Origin: WLMZ01 sp037139095
GTDB lineage: Bacteria; Actinomycetota; Acidimicrobiia; Acidimicrobiales; Ilumatobacteraceae
NCBI GenBank assembly: GCA_037139095.1
Contig: JBAXHD010000006.1
Coordinates: 40,087-104,086 of the forward strand
Reading direction: 5' to 3'
Length of the DNA: 64,000 bases
Shown: positions 35,357 to 44,736 of the stretch, one piece after another
How the letters are laid out: each line of letters begins with the position of its first letter
How positions within the stretch are numbered: the first letter of the stretch is position 1
Translations under genes and position numbers: made by a program
Notes under the pieces: model-generated
What the model saw: the letters and a program-made list of their open reading frames with translations, nothing else
Database searches by the model: none
Told to the model about the DNA's origin: nothing

Positions 35357-37069
35357 CTAGCCCGCCGTGACAGTGTTGGTGTCGCGGCCGCTGCGCAGCA
35401 ACGTGCCCGGCCGCGCATCGAGCATCTCGCCATGCTGCACGCATGGCACGCCGTTGACCAGCACGTGGCTGATGCCGTTGGCCTCGCCGTAGACGCGACC
35501 AGCGCCGCCCGGAAGGTCGAACTTGGTGAACACCTCGCCAGGGCCAATGTTGTGGCGATCGAACACCACGATGTCTGCAGCGGTACCCACCGCCAAGGTG
35601 CCGCGGCCCTTCAGGCCATACAACGCCGCCGGGGCACCGGTGAGATAGTGCACGGCTTCTTCGAGTGGCAGCAACGCGCGATCGACGGTGGTGCGAGCAA
35701 TCAACGTGGTGGCGTAGCTGAAGCTGTCGATCATGTCGAGATGCGCTCCCGCATCGGATGCGCCAACGATGGCTCGTGGGTCACGCCACACCTCGACTCG
35801 CTTCTCCCAGCTGGCATCGGTTTGGCCGGTGTCCATGCTGGCAATGACGGTGTTGAGGTCGTCGTCGATCGCGATGTCGACCAGCGCGTCCCATGGGTCT
35901 TTGTTGAGTTCGGTGGCAATGGCTCCAATGGTGAGTCCCTCGAACCGCTTCCAATTGTCGCTGAAGGTTTCGAGCAACGTGTACGTGCCCCAATTGGCAA
36001 GCGAGCGCAGGGGGCCCGGAGCCGATTGAGCAAGACGATCCATCTCGGCACGGCCGGCAGGGTCGCGCAACATGGCCAACTTGGCGGCTGGGTCAAGCGC
36101 CATGAGCTTGTCCCAGCCCGGCAAGATGTCGAGCACGAACCCACTGCGTAGGTTCAAGCGCAGCCGAAACGTGTCGGGCAACGTGAGCGCCAACACGCGC
36201 CCGCCTTTGGCCTCGGCGATGTCGCCTCCGGTGAGCTGGTGCTGCACCTGCTCCCAGTTTTGGGCCTGAACCTGCAACAAGTTCCAGTTGAGCGGACGAT
36301 TGGCAGCCACGCTCATCGCTGCCATCAGATCGAACGACTCGTCGGTGAATCGGCCCACCTGAGGAATGAACTCAAGCGTGGTGCCGGGGAACTCGCGAAC
36401 AACGCTGCACAAGGCAATGAGTTCTTCGCGGGTGCCATGGCGAGACGGAACCGGAGAACCGGTGTGGTCGTTGTGCGATGTAGACCACGTCGATGAAAAA
36501 CCCATGCCGCCCGCTGCGAGACCTTCGCGCAGCAGGGCCTGCATCTTGAGGATCTCTTCGGGAGTGGCCGCTCGCTCGGTGGCTTGATCTTTGAGCACGC
36601 TGCGACGAATGGCCGAGTGCCCAACCAAGAAACCTGCGTTGGGCATCAAGGTACCGTCGAGGCGGTCGAGGTATTCGCCCGTGGTGCGCCAGTCCCACGG
36701 CACACCTTGCTGCAGCGACTCGAGGGGCATGCCTTCGACCCGGGCCAACATACGCATCAGGTAGTCGCCGTCTTCGGGTGCCAGTGGGGCAATCGTGAAC
36801 CCACAGTTGCCGCCCATCACGGTGGTCACGCCATGCAAGGGCGACGGGCTCAGGGTGGTGTCCCAGAAGGCTTGCGCGTCGTAGTGGGTGTGGATGTCGA
36901 TGAACCCAGGGGTCACCACCTGATCGGTGGCATCAATGCGTTGGTGCGCAGCCTCGCTGATATCGCCAATTTCGACGATGACGCCGTCGCGAATTCCGAT
37001 ATCGGCAGCAACGGCGGCACGGCCCGTGCCATCGATGACCTTGCCTCCAGTGATCACTACATCCAACAT
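35357..37069 (-). CDS. D-aminoacylase-like amidohydrolase (second copy)
   Basis: 570 residues from ATG 37069 with a GAGGGG ribosome site. 'LDVVITGGKVIDGTGR' is the N-terminal beta domain, 'GFIDIHTHYDAQAFWD' provides H60 and H62, 'GGNCGFTIAPLAPED' contains C89, and 'GASDAGAHLDMIDSFSY' gives the late catalytic Asp/His. Same family as 8503-10203 but clearly diverged. Such paralogues are abundant in Acidimicrobiia, where they are usually called amidohydrolase or N-acyl-D-amino-acid deacylase; true substrates are mostly unknown. It is divergent from the Zn-ribbon/thiolase pair. Confidence 0.87.
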   Translation of the reverse strand: MLDVVITGGKVIDGTGRAAVAADIGIRDGVIVEIGDISEAAHQRIDATDQVVTPGFIDIHTHYDAQAFWDTTLSPSPLHGVTTVMGGNCGFTIAPLAPEDGDYLMRMLARVEGMPLESLQQGVPWDWRTTGEYLDRLDGTLMPNAGFLVGHSAIRRSVLKDQATERAATPEEILKMQALLREGLAAGGMGFSSTWSTSHNDHTGSPVPSRHGTREELIALCSVVREFPGTTLEFIPQVGRFTDESFDLMAAMSVAANRPLNWNLLQVQAQNWEQVQHQLTGGDIAEAKGGRVLALTLPDTFRLRLNLRSGFVLDILPGWDKLMALDPAAKLAMLRDPAGRAEMDRLAQSAPGPLRSLANWGTYTLLETFSDNWKRFEGLTIGAIATELNKDPWDALVDIAIDDDLNTVIASMDTGQTDASWEKRVEVWRDPRAIVGASDAGAHLDMIDSFSYATTLIARTTVDRALLPLEEAVHYLTGAPAALYGLKGRGTLAVGTAADIVVFDRHNIGPGEVFTKFDLPGGAGRVYGEANGISHVLVNGVPCVQHGEMLDARPGTLLRSGRDTNTVTAG

Positions 37070-37175
37070 TGCGGACCCCTCTCAGCGAATCTCCACGTGA
37101 CGTTATTGCACCGGCGAGCGATCGTGCGTGTCGTCCGCTTTGCCTTTTGATCGCCGAGTACCTAAGAATGCAACT

Positions 37176-37571
37176 GTGTCCGAACAGATCCCCTTCGTCG
37201 AGTATCTCCATCTCGCTCCCACCCCCCACCTTGTCGCCCACCAGTGCACCTCGTGTGGCGCCCGGTTCTTCGATCGCCGCAACGCCTGCGCATCGTGCTT
37301 TGGCACATCGTTCGCCGACGCTGACATCGCCACCGAAGGCTTCGTGCGGTCGTTCACCATCGTCTCGTTCGCTGCGCCAGGCATCCCCGTGCCGTTCGTC
37401 TCGGCCATTGTCGAATGCGACGGCACCAGCGTTCGCGGCAACCTCACCAACGTCTCCCCCGATCCCGAGCACGTCTCGCTCGGCATGAGGGTGCGTCTCA
37501 CCACCTATGTCATTGGCAGCGACGAAGCCGGCACCGAAGCCGTCAACTTCGCGTTCGAACCCATCTCCTGA
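37176..37571 (+). CDS. Zn-ribbon / OB-fold (DUF35) acyl-CoA-associated protein
   Basis: 131 residues from GTG 37176, chosen because 'MSEQIPFVEYLHLAPTPHLV' matches family starts; an upstream frame adds 16 residues. The rubredoxin-like zinc ribbon is 'HQCTSCGARFFDRRNACASC' (two CxxC pairs), followed by an OB-fold ('GFVRSFTIVSFAAPGIPVPF', 'LTNVSPDPEHVSLGMRVRLT'). DUF35 proteins form complexes with SCP2-type thiolases, and the thiolase gene is 71 bp downstream, so this is very probably its partner subunit. Confidence 0.88.
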   Translation: MSEQIPFVEYLHLAPTPHLVAHQCTSCGARFFDRRNACASCFGTSFADADIATEGFVRSFTIVSFAAPGIPVPFVSAIVECDGTSVRGNLTNVSPDPEHVSLGMRVRLTTYVIGSDEAGTEAVNFAFEPIS

Positions 37572-37642
37572 TCTGCATCGCAGTCAGCACACGCTTTCAT
37601 CAACCAATAAGAACTCACAGAACCCACTTGTAAGGAGCAGCC

Positions 37643-38845
37643 ATGTCTAGCGGCGACGTTTGGATCCTCGGGATCAACATGACCAAGTTCGGTAAGCACA
37701 CCGACAAAGACACCGTCGACCTCGCTGCGCAAGCAGCAATGGCCGCGCTCGCCGACGGCGGCGTCACCATGGCCGACATGGGCGTGCTTGCCGCAGGTTG
37801 CCTCATGGGCGGCGGCGGTATTGCCCAGATGATCCAAAAGCAGATCGGCCAGACCGGCATCCCCGCCTACAACGTCTCCAACGCTTGCGCCACTGGCGCC
37901 ACGGCGTTGCGCGTTGCCTACATGTCGATCAAGAGCGGCGAGTGCGACTTCGGTCTCGCTGTAGGCGTCGAGAAGCTCAGCGGCGTTGGCCTGCTGTCCG
38001 GCGGCAGCCGCAAAGACGACGGCAAGACCTGGAACCGCGCTGGCCGATACGGCGCAGTGGCCTCTACCGACGGCCGCATCGGCACCGACACCATGCCTGG
38101 CGTGTTCGCTCAGGTCGGCATGGAATACGCCCACAAGTACGGCGGCGCCGACTTCAAGTTGTTCGCTCAGATCAGCGAGAAGAACCACGCTCACTCAACG
38201 CTCAACCCGTTGGCCGCCTACCAAAAGCGCTTCACCCTCGACGAGATCATGAACGACATGATGATCGCGTACCCAAACACCCGTGCCATGTGCTCGGCCA
38301 ACTGCGACGGCGGCGCCGCAGCGGTGTTGGTCAGCGACGAAAAGCTCAAGACCTTGTCGCTCGAGCAGCAGCGTCGTGCGGTCAAGATCTCGGCTTCGGT
38401 GCTCACCTCTGATCCATACGAAGAGGCGTGCCAGGTGCTCCCCGATGTGAACACCCTTACCCGTCGCGCTGCCGCTCAGGCATACGCCAAGGCCGGCATC
38501 GGCCCCGAAGACCTCGACCTCGTCGAACTGCACGACTGCTTCGCCACCGCCGAGCTCGTGCATTACGACAACCTCGGTCTGTGCAAGCCAGGCGAGGCTG
38601 CCGACTTCTTCAAGAGCGGCGCCACATGGCGCGATGGCTCAACCCCCGTCAACGTGTCGGGCGGCCTCGAATCGAAGGGTCACCCCATCGCAGCCACCGG
38701 CATCGCCAACATCTGGGAAGTGTGTCATCACCTGCGCGGCGAAGCTGGCGATCGCCAGATCCAAGGCGCCAAGGTGGGCTTGGCCCATGTCATCGGCCTC
38801 GGCTCGGCGTGTGGCATCCACATCCTCGAGAAGTCAGGCCTCTGA
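37643..38845 (+). CDS. SCP2-type thiolase / acetyl-CoA acetyltransferase family protein
   Basis: 400 residues, AAGGAG at 37632-37637. 'YNVSNACATGATALRVAYMS' carries the acyl-accepting C82. 'ELHDCFATAELVHYDNLGLC' and 'NVSGGLESKGHPIAATGIAN' hold the catalytic His residues, and 'HVIGLGSACGIHILEK' the C-terminal Cys. The length and the paired DUF35 protein put it in the sterol-carrier/thiolase-like group that makes thiolytic or retro-aldol cleavages in steroid and fatty acid degradation. The exact substrate is inference. Confidence 0.9.
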   Translation: MSSGDVWILGINMTKFGKHTDKDTVDLAAQAAMAALADGGVTMADMGVLAAGCLMGGGGIAQMIQKQIGQTGIPAYNVSNACATGATALRVAYMSIKSGECDFGLAVGVEKLSGVGLLSGGSRKDDGKTWNRAGRYGAVASTDGRIGTDTMPGVFAQVGMEYAHKYGGADFKLFAQISEKNHAHSTLNPLAAYQKRFTLDEIMNDMMIAYPNTRAMCSANCDGGAAAVLVSDEKLKTLSLEQQRRAVKISASVLTSDPYEEACQVLPDVNTLTRRAAAQAYAKAGIGPEDLDLVELHDCFATAELVHYDNLGLCKPGEAADFFKSGATWRDGSTPVNVSGGLESKGHPIAATGIANIWEVCHHLRGEAGDRQIQGAKVGLAHVIGLGSACGIHILEKSGL

Positions 38846-38861
38846 GCCCAACGATTGTGAG

Positions 38862-38894
38862 TGAGCCGGCTGGGGGAAACCCCAGCTCGGCTCA
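38862..38894. terminator. Hairpin terminator after the thiolase gene
   Basis: TGAGCCG/GCTGGGG (38862-38875) pairs with CCCCAGC-T-CGGCTCA (38880-38894): 14 base pairs with one bulged T and a GAAA loop. It lies 17 bases after the thiolase stop and between convergent genes. No T-run follows. Confidence 0.8.
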
Positions 38895-38937
38895 ATCAAC
38901 AACTCAGTCAATCAACACGTTCTGAACGAACAGCGTT

Positions 38938-40305
38938 TCAGTCGGCGATCCAGCTGCCGTGAAAGCCAAACGGCACTCGCTGCGGTAGCGGCACAATGGC
39001 CAACGGCTCTGCACTCATGTCACGTGCATCGAGCACCACAAACGACGAACTCTGGGTGGCCTTGTCGTAGAGATACGTGATCACGTAACCGTCGTCTTCG
39101 GCGGTGCTGTTTGCCGAGGGCACGAACACTGGCTCGCCCGACACCATGGTGGGACCGAAGTCGTGCACTTCGTTGGTTCCCTTGCGAAGGTCGTACTTCA
39201 GGAACACGCTCGAGCCGTCCATCTCGCTGACGCCTTGATCACGCGCGCTCACTGCCCAACCCACGCTGTTCTGCAATCCGCAGAGGCGGTCGTCGATACG
39301 TGGGAAGGCGTGCTCGCGGTCGTCGAGCTGCTCTTCGTGCACGGCACCGGTGTTGAGATCGAAGCGCCAGCGCCACAGGTAGCACGGCTCAAACTTGTCG
39401 GCGCCGCCCTGCCACATGCTTGCGTGACGACCAGCGTCGAGCCACACTGTGTGGCCATCGGGACCGTCGTCCCACGCGTTCATGATGTGGAACACGTAAC
39501 ACAGGTCGACATCGAACCAGCGTGGCTGCTCGCCACGACGCGCTGCATCGCGGTTCAGCAAACCAATGCGAGCTCCGTAGCCCTCATCCCAACCAAACGG
39601 CATGCCGCCCGACATCGCATCTTCGATGTTGAAGGTCACGGGGAGGTCGAGGAAGATTGCGTAGTTGCGGCTGATCGCAAAGTCGTGGATCATCGTTGGG
39701 CCAGGCACATCGATGGCCTGCGTATGCACCAACTGTCCGGCAGCGTCAGCCACGTGATACGTGACGAACGGCGGCATGAATCCGTAGCCGAAGAAATGCA
39801 TCTCGCCGGTCTCGGCGCATGTGTGCGGGTGCGCCGTCATCGGCGTGTCGAGACGGCCATCGAAGTTGTATGGGCCCAGCGTGTCGAGTTCGTTCGACAA
39901 CTCGTTGGGCAAGCTGCCCTCTTCGAGCGCGATGATGCGGTTGGCGTGGCTGACGATATGTGTGTTGGCTAGGCCAACGGTGAGGTCCATGCCACCGGTT
40001 GTCATGTCGAAGCGATCGACACCGGCCAAGGCCTTGGTGCGCACGAGACGGTTGCGATACCACTCGGCCTTGCCATCGCGAATGCGAATGCCGTGAATCA
40101 TTCCGTCGCCCGCAAACCAATGCAGCGTGGGTCCATTCATTGGGTTGGCGCCGTTGCGGAAATAGCGACCGTTGAGATCGGCCGGAAGTTTGCCAATGAC
40201 GGGCAAATCAAAGGCCTCGACTTCGTTCATCACCGGGGCATAGTTGCCTCGCATGTGCCAAGGAAGTCTGGTGTCGATACCGGGCTGATCGTCGAGCGCT
40301 GTCAT
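38938..40305 (-). CDS. Carotenoid oxygenase (RPE65/CCO) family protein
   Basis: 455 residues. The N-terminus 'LPADLNGRYFRNGANPMNG' and 'LHWFAGDGMIHGIRIRDGKA' are family signatures. Four iron-binding His candidates lie in 'TAHPHTCAETGEMHFFGY', 'GPTMIHDFAISRNYAIFLDL', 'CYVFHIMNAWDDG' and the C-terminal 'RVPFGFHGSW'. It cleaves a conjugated double bond with O2, perhaps a carotenoid, apocarotenal, lignostilbene or retinal precursor. Retinal supply for a rhodopsin is a plausible context in aquatic actinobacteria, but no opsin gene is in the window. Confidence 0.9.
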   Translation of the reverse strand: MTALDDQPGIDTRLPWHMRGNYAPVMNEVEAFDLPVIGKLPADLNGRYFRNGANPMNGPTLHWFAGDGMIHGIRIRDGKAEWYRNRLVRTKALAGVDRFDMTTGGMDLTVGLANTHIVSHANRIIALEEGSLPNELSNELDTLGPYNFDGRLDTPMTAHPHTCAETGEMHFFGYGFMPPFVTYHVADAAGQLVHTQAIDVPGPTMIHDFAISRNYAIFLDLPVTFNIEDAMSGGMPFGWDEGYGARIGLLNRDAARRGEQPRWFDVDLCYVFHIMNAWDDGPDGHTVWLDAGRHASMWQGGADKFEPCYLWRWRFDLNTGAVHEEQLDDREHAFPRIDDRLCGLQNSVGWAVSARDQGVSEMDGSSVFLKYDLRKGTNEVHDFGPTMVSGEPVFVPSANSTAEDDGYVITYLYDKATQSSSFVVLDARDMSAEPLAIVPLPQRVPFGFHGSWIAD

Positions 40306-40320
40306 TCCCGAATTCTTACA

Positions 40321-40349
40321 CCCTGAGCACCCGTAAAACGTGCTCAGGG
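40321..40349 (-). terminator. 10-bp hairpin terminator after the lipoate/M24 gene cluster
   Basis: CCCTGAGCAC (40321-40330) and GTGCTCAGGG (40340-40349) form a perfect 10-bp stem around a 9-base loop. It lies 21 bases past the M24 stop on the minus strand, before the carotenoid oxygenase gene. Confidence 0.75.
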
Positions 40350-40369
40350 CACACCGACTTGGCGAGTGA

Positions 40370-41506
40370 TTACACGTCGAGGCAGACCAGTTCGTGCCGA
40401 GCCGAGTTCATCGGTACTGGCCCATTGTTTGAGGCCACCACGATGTCTTCAAGCCTCATACCCCATTTGCCCTCGACATAGATGCCGGGCTCAACGCTGA
40501 ACGCGTGTCCGGCCGCAAGCGGCAGCGAGTTGCCCTCGACCATGTATGGATCCTCGTGGGCCTCCATACCGATGCCATGGCCCGTGCGATGGAAGAAGTA
40601 TTCGCCGTAACCCGCAGCGGTGATAATGCGCCGCGCCGCCCGGTCAACCTCTTCGCACGGTGCGCCCACAACGCCCGCAGCAACGGCTGCAGCCTGAGCC
40701 TCTTGCAACACCGCGTAGGCATCAACAACCTCTGCCGGTGGAGTGCCCAGATATACGCAACGGGTGATGTCGCTGCAGTAGCCGTTCATCGTGCCACCGA
40801 AGTCGCACAACAAAATCTCGTTCTTGCGGATGATGCGATCGCCGGGGCTGTGGTGTGGCGACGCTGCATTCTCGCCCGCCGCAACAATCGCGAAGTTCAC
40901 CACCTGATGACCCTCGGCCAAAATGCGCTCGCCCAAATCGGCCGACACAGCTGCTTCGGTTCGTCCAACCAACTCGATGTTGCCAGCCTGAAGTTCGCCA
41001 GCAATGCGATCGACAGCAGCGCCAGCGGCGAACAACGCGGCGATCTCGTCGGCGTCCTTGGCCATGCGCATCGAGGTGACCACGTCGGCTCGCTGATACT
41101 GGGCTCCCGGCAGCAACGGCAACAACTCAACCAAGAAACGCGCCCACATCTGATCGCCTACGGCCACGTTGTGCGCAGCGCCCGCCTCGCGGGCAAGGCG
41201 AGCAACGATCTCAACTGGGTTCTCCGTTTCTCCCCACGGATGAATCTCGAACACACCGGGCTGCGGCGCCACGCGCGCCGCTTCCATACGCGGGATCACC
41301 ATGCGCGCTTGGCCTTCGCGGGGCACCACCAACATCGTGAGACGCTCGAGCGGCATCGCGTGATAGCCGGTGATGTAGGGCAGGTCGAGACCCAGTGACA
41401 GCAGCAGCACATCAATGTTCTTGTCGCGCATCTGAGCACGGGCACGATCGAGACGATCGGCATATACGGCAGTAGACAAAGGGGCTGCGGCACCTGGAGT
41501 TTGCAT
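40370..41506 (-). CDS. M24-family metallopeptidase (Xaa-Pro aminopeptidase-like)
   Basis: 378 residues from ATG 41506; ATG 41515 and TTG 41530 are in-frame alternatives and none has a clear ribosome site. A creatinase-type N-terminal domain ('ARAQMRDKNIDVLLLSLGLD') precedes a pita-bread domain. Metal ligands are all visible: two Asp in 'LLCDFGGTMNGYCSDITR', His in 'RTGHGIGMEAHEDPYM', Glu in 'FSVEPGIYVEG' and Glu in 'RLEDIVVASN'. It cleaves N-terminal residues before Pro or is a related dipeptidase. It follows the LipB-LipA gene in the same orientation (30-bp gap). Confidence 0.88.
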   Translation of the reverse strand: MQTPGAAAPLSTAVYADRLDRARAQMRDKNIDVLLLSLGLDLPYITGYHAMPLERLTMLVVPREGQARMVIPRMEAARVAPQPGVFEIHPWGETENPVEIVARLAREAGAAHNVAVGDQMWARFLVELLPLLPGAQYQRADVVTSMRMAKDADEIAALFAAGAAVDRIAGELQAGNIELVGRTEAAVSADLGERILAEGHQVVNFAIVAAGENAASPHHSPGDRIIRKNEILLCDFGGTMNGYCSDITRCVYLGTPPAEVVDAYAVLQEAQAAAVAAGVVGAPCEEVDRAARRIITAAGYGEYFFHRTGHGIGMEAHEDPYMVEGNSLPLAAGHAFSVEPGIYVEGKWGMRLEDIVVASNNGPVPMNSARHELVCLDV

Positions 41507-41536
41507 GAGCACCATTCTGCCCGAAACCAACGCCCG

Positions 41537-43267
41537 TCAGCCGATGCGCACCTCGACGGCCTCGGCTGATTGACGCGCGTGATAGCTGCTGCGCGTGAGC
41601 GGGCTGGATTCGACATGGCCAATACCCAACGATTCGCCCAGCGTCTTCCAGCGTTGGAACTCGGCAGGCTCGATCCACCGTTGCACCGGCAAGTGGTTCG
41701 AGGTTGGCCGTAGGTACTGCCCGATGGTGACAACATCGACGCCGATGGACGCAAGGTCGAGCAACACACCATCGACCTCGTCGACCGTTTCGCCCATGCC
41801 CAGAACAAAGCCTGACTTCGTCACGAGGCCTGCCGCCTTGGCTCGCGCCAGCACGCTGAGGCTGCGCGCGTAACCAGCCGACGGCCGCACCGCTCGTTGC
41901 AGCCGCGGCACCGTCTCTACGTTGTGGTTGAGCACATCGGGACGAGCAGCAAACAGCAACGACAGTGCTTCAGCGTCGCCCTTGCAGTCGGAGATCAACG
42001 TCTCAACGCGCGTGGTGGGACAGCGAAGATGAATTGCCTCAACGCACGCCGCAACGTGAGCCATGCCGCCATCATTGAGATCGTCGCGCGCCACCATCGT
42101 GAGCACTGCGTGCGACACACCCATTCGCTCGATGGCCTCGGCCACGCGCTGGGGTTCGTCGGGCGACGGCGGCAGCGGCTTGTTCGTGTCGACGAGACAG
42201 AACCCACACGCGCGCGTGCATCGTTCGCCAAGCACCATGAACGTTGCTGTGCCATCGGCCCAACACTCGCTGAGGTTGGGGCAGCCGGCCTCTTCGCACA
42301 CAGTGACAAGATTCAGATCGCGCACGGTTCGTTTCAGCGCCAGCACCTCGGCGCCAAGCTGCACCTTGGGACGCAACCACTCGGGCTTGCGGTCGCTGAG
42401 CGCAACCGAATCGGTAACGCCGGCTTGCGCCAAACGCGCACGCATACGAACCGGCTCTGGCCGAGCTGGCTCGACGGGTTGAGGTTGCGTGACACCATGG
42501 TCGCTCGCCGAGCGAACCGGCAGACCCGGACCTTCGCCACGCGAAAACGCAGACAGGTCGTCGGGGCGCTCTCGCCACGCAACATCTTGGCGCTCGGCCA
42601 CGCCATTGCCCCAACGCGCCGCCGCAAGGCGAGCGACAACATCGACGACATCGGCCATCGGCACATCGATGCCTTCTTCGAGCAGCGACGTAACGGGACG
42701 ATCAGCGATACCGCAAGCAACGATGTAGTCGCGCAGGTAGCGCATATCGGTGCTCACGTTGAGGCCGAATCCGTGCATGCTTCGACCCCGCGACACCCGA
42801 ATACCAATGGCGCAGATCTTGCGCGGATTGGGACCATCGGGATCGACCCACACGCCTGGATACTCGGCGAGGCGTCCGGTGTTGGGCAGACCCAATTCGC
42901 TGAGCGCGTCAATAACGAGCTGCTCCACATTGCGAACATGCGCCACCGTGTCGGCCGGACCAGCAGCCCCACCGTGTTTGGGGTTCAGCGACAAGACCGG
43001 GTAGCCCACAAGCTGACCGGGGCCGTGATACGTAACGTCGCCGCCACGGTTTACCGCCAGCAGTTCGGCACCCACCGTGGCGGGGTCTACCAACACATTG
43101 CCCGACACATCGGCCCGCGACCCATGAGTAAACACATGACGATGCTCGAGCATCAACAAGTGGTTGCGTGATCCATGTTCGAACAACGCGTTTTGTAGCG
43201 CCAACGCTTCGCTGTACGGAACGCGGCCGAGCCAACGCACATGCAGCGGAGCGGCAGACGAGCTCAT
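41537..43267 (-). CDS. LipB-LipA fusion: octanoyltransferase joined to lipoyl synthase
   Basis: One uninterrupted frame of 576 residues. Residues 1 to about 225 are LipB: 'AVNRGGDVTYHGPGQLVGYP', active-site K150 in 'RKICAIGIRVSRG' and C185 in 'YIVACGIADRP'. A linker of about 60 residues (230-290, Pro-rich 'QPQPVEPARPEP') leads to LipA: auxiliary-cluster Cys C324, C329 and C335 ('VCEEAGCPNLSECWADGTAT'), radical-SAM C350-x3-C354-x2-C357 ('CTRACGFC'), and a terminal 'RSSYHA' with the cluster-ligand Ser. LipB moves octanoate from ACP to E2 or GcvH; LipA then inserts two sulfurs. The start is ATG 43267, which overlaps the E2 stop as TGATG; an upstream in-frame ATG at 43285 would add 6 residues. 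Downstream of the E2 gene it would modify. Confidence 0.9.
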   Translation of the reverse strand: MSSSAAPLHVRWLGRVPYSEALALQNALFEHGSRNHLLMLEHRHVFTHGSRADVSGNVLVDPATVGAELLAVNRGGDVTYHGPGQLVGYPVLSLNPKHGGAAGPADTVAHVRNVEQLVIDALSELGLPNTGRLAEYPGVWVDPDGPNPRKICAIGIRVSRGRSMHGFGLNVSTDMRYLRDYIVACGIADRPVTSLLEEGIDVPMADVVDVVARLAAARWGNGVAERQDVAWRERPDDLSAFSRGEGPGLPVRSASDHGVTQPQPVEPARPEPVRMRARLAQAGVTDSVALSDRKPEWLRPKVQLGAEVLALKRTVRDLNLVTVCEEAGCPNLSECWADGTATFMVLGERCTRACGFCLVDTNKPLPPSPDEPQRVAEAIERMGVSHAVLTMVARDDLNDGGMAHVAACVEAIHLRCPTTRVETLISDCKGDAEALSLLFAARPDVLNHNVETVPRLQRAVRPSAGYARSLSVLARAKAAGLVTKSGFVLGMGETVDEVDGVLLDLASIGVDVVTIGQYLRPTSNHLPVQRWIEPAEFQRWKTLGESLGIGHVESSPLTRSSYHARQSAEAVEVRIG

Positions 43268-44700
43268 CAGAGCTCGGCACCCCAATCGCGGGTCTCAAGC
43301 AGTGACTTCACCTTGACCAAGAACCCAGCGGCATACGCGCCGTCGAATGCCCGATGGTCCCAGCTCATTGCGAGGTTGCCTACTGGATGTATCGCGATGC
43401 TCTCGCCCCCATCTACCGAGCGCACGACAACCGGCTTACGCACGATTGCATCGGTAGACAAAATCGCTACCTGAGGCTGGTTGATGATGGCCATCGTGAG
43501 CACGCTGCCTGCGGAGCCGTTGTTGCTGATGGTAAACGTGCCGCCCGAGATCTCGTCGGGCCCGAGCTTGCGACCACGGGCCCGTGTGCCGAGATCGTTG
43601 ATCTCGCGAGCAATGGCGCGCAGGCGCTTGGTCTCTGCACCGCGAATCACCGGCACCAGTAGACCGCTGTAGTCGAGGTCTACTGCGATACCGAGATCGA
43701 CGAAGTTATGCACGATCAGGTTGTCGCCATCGACGGTGGCGTTCAGATGCGGGAACTCACGCAACGCATCGACGACGGCGCGAGCGATGAAGCTCAGATA
43801 CGTGATACCGAAACCTTCGTCGGCTTTCCACGCGTCTTTGATCTTGTTGCGTGTGGAGTCGACATTCGAGAAGTCGACCTCGACAACGCTGAACGCGTGT
43901 GGGCTCACACCCTTGCTCATCACCATGTGCGCACCGGTGAGTTTGCGAATCTTGCTGAGCTTCACCACATCGTCGCGCTCGTCACTCACCGCTGGGGCCG
44001 GAGCGGCCACAGCAGCCGGAGCGACTGGGGCAGGTGCCGCAGCCGGAACAACTGGCGCCGGTGCCGGTGCAGGCGCCGCAGCAACAGGAGCCGGCGCAGG
44101 CGCCGCAGCAACGGGCGTGGGCGCTGCATGAGCGGCCATTGCATCGATGCGATCGAGTACGTCTTCGCGCGTGATACGTCCGCCAGGACCGGTGCCCACA
44201 AGCGACGCCGTATCGATGTTGTGTTCGGCCACGAGACGGCGCACCACTGGCGACAACAAACGGTTGTCATCGACACCGGCGGCCACATCTGCGGCAGCAG
44301 CAACTGCCGCAGCAACAGGACTCATTGGGGCGGCGGCCGGTGCTGGTGCCGGAGCAGGAGCGACTGGAGCAACCGGAGCGGCTGGGGCAGGGGGCGGCGG
44401 CGCAGGAGCCGCAACCGCTGCGGGTGCCGGTGGTGGCGTGGGCGACGGGGCTGGGGCAGCTGCGTCGACAGCGCCAACTACGGCGATGATTGCTCCAACC
44501 GGAACCGTGTCGCCTTCTTGGGCGCGGATCTCGAGCAAGACTCCGCTGATTGGCGCCGGCACCTCGGTGTCCACCTTGTCGGTAGACACTTCGAACAACG
44601 GCTCATCGACTTTGACTGGGTCACCGACCTTCTTAAACCAGCGCGTGATGGTTCCCTCGGTAACCGTCTCGCCAAGTTGCGGCAACGTGATGTCAGCCAT
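43267..44700 (-). CDS. 2-oxoacid dehydrogenase E2 (dihydrolipoamide acyltransferase, SucB/DlaT type)
   Basis: 477 residues. A single lipoyl domain has K42 in 'EVSTDKVDTEVPAP'. A long Ala/Pro linker leads to the peripheral-subunit-binding domain ('SPVVRRLVAEHNIDTASLVG', 'GPGGRITREDVLD', about 147-185), a second Ala/Pro linker, then the catalytic domain with H449 and D453 in 'SWDHRAFDG'. Lone lipoyl domain and context with Lpd fit the actinobacterial E2 shared by pyruvate and 2-oxoglutarate complexes. AceE (E1) is at 57473-60184. The TGATG overlap couples it to the LipB-LipA gene. Confidence 0.92.
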   Translation of the reverse strand: MADITLPQLGETVTEGTITRWFKKVGDPVKVDEPLFEVSTDKVDTEVPAPISGVLLEIRAQEGDTVPVGAIIAVVGAVDAAAPAPSPTPPPAPAAVAAPAPPPPAPAAPVAPVAPAPAPAPAAAPMSPVAAAVAAAADVAAGVDDNRLLSPVVRRLVAEHNIDTASLVGTGPGGRITREDVLDRIDAMAAHAAPTPVAAAPAPAPVAAAPAPAPAPVVPAAAPAPVAPAAVAAPAPAVSDERDDVVKLSKIRKLTGAHMVMSKGVSPHAFSVVEVDFSNVDSTRNKIKDAWKADEGFGITYLSFIARAVVDALREFPHLNATVDGDNLIVHNFVDLGIAVDLDYSGLLVPVIRGAETKRLRAIAREINDLGTRARGRKLGPDEISGGTFTISNNGSAGSVLTMAIINQPQVAILSTDAIVRKPVVVRSVDGGESIAIHPVGNLAMSWDHRAFDGAYAAGFLVKVKSLLETRDWGAEL

Positions 44701-44736
44701 GAATTCCTCTCAAATCGTGCATTGCGTACGTGCGAC

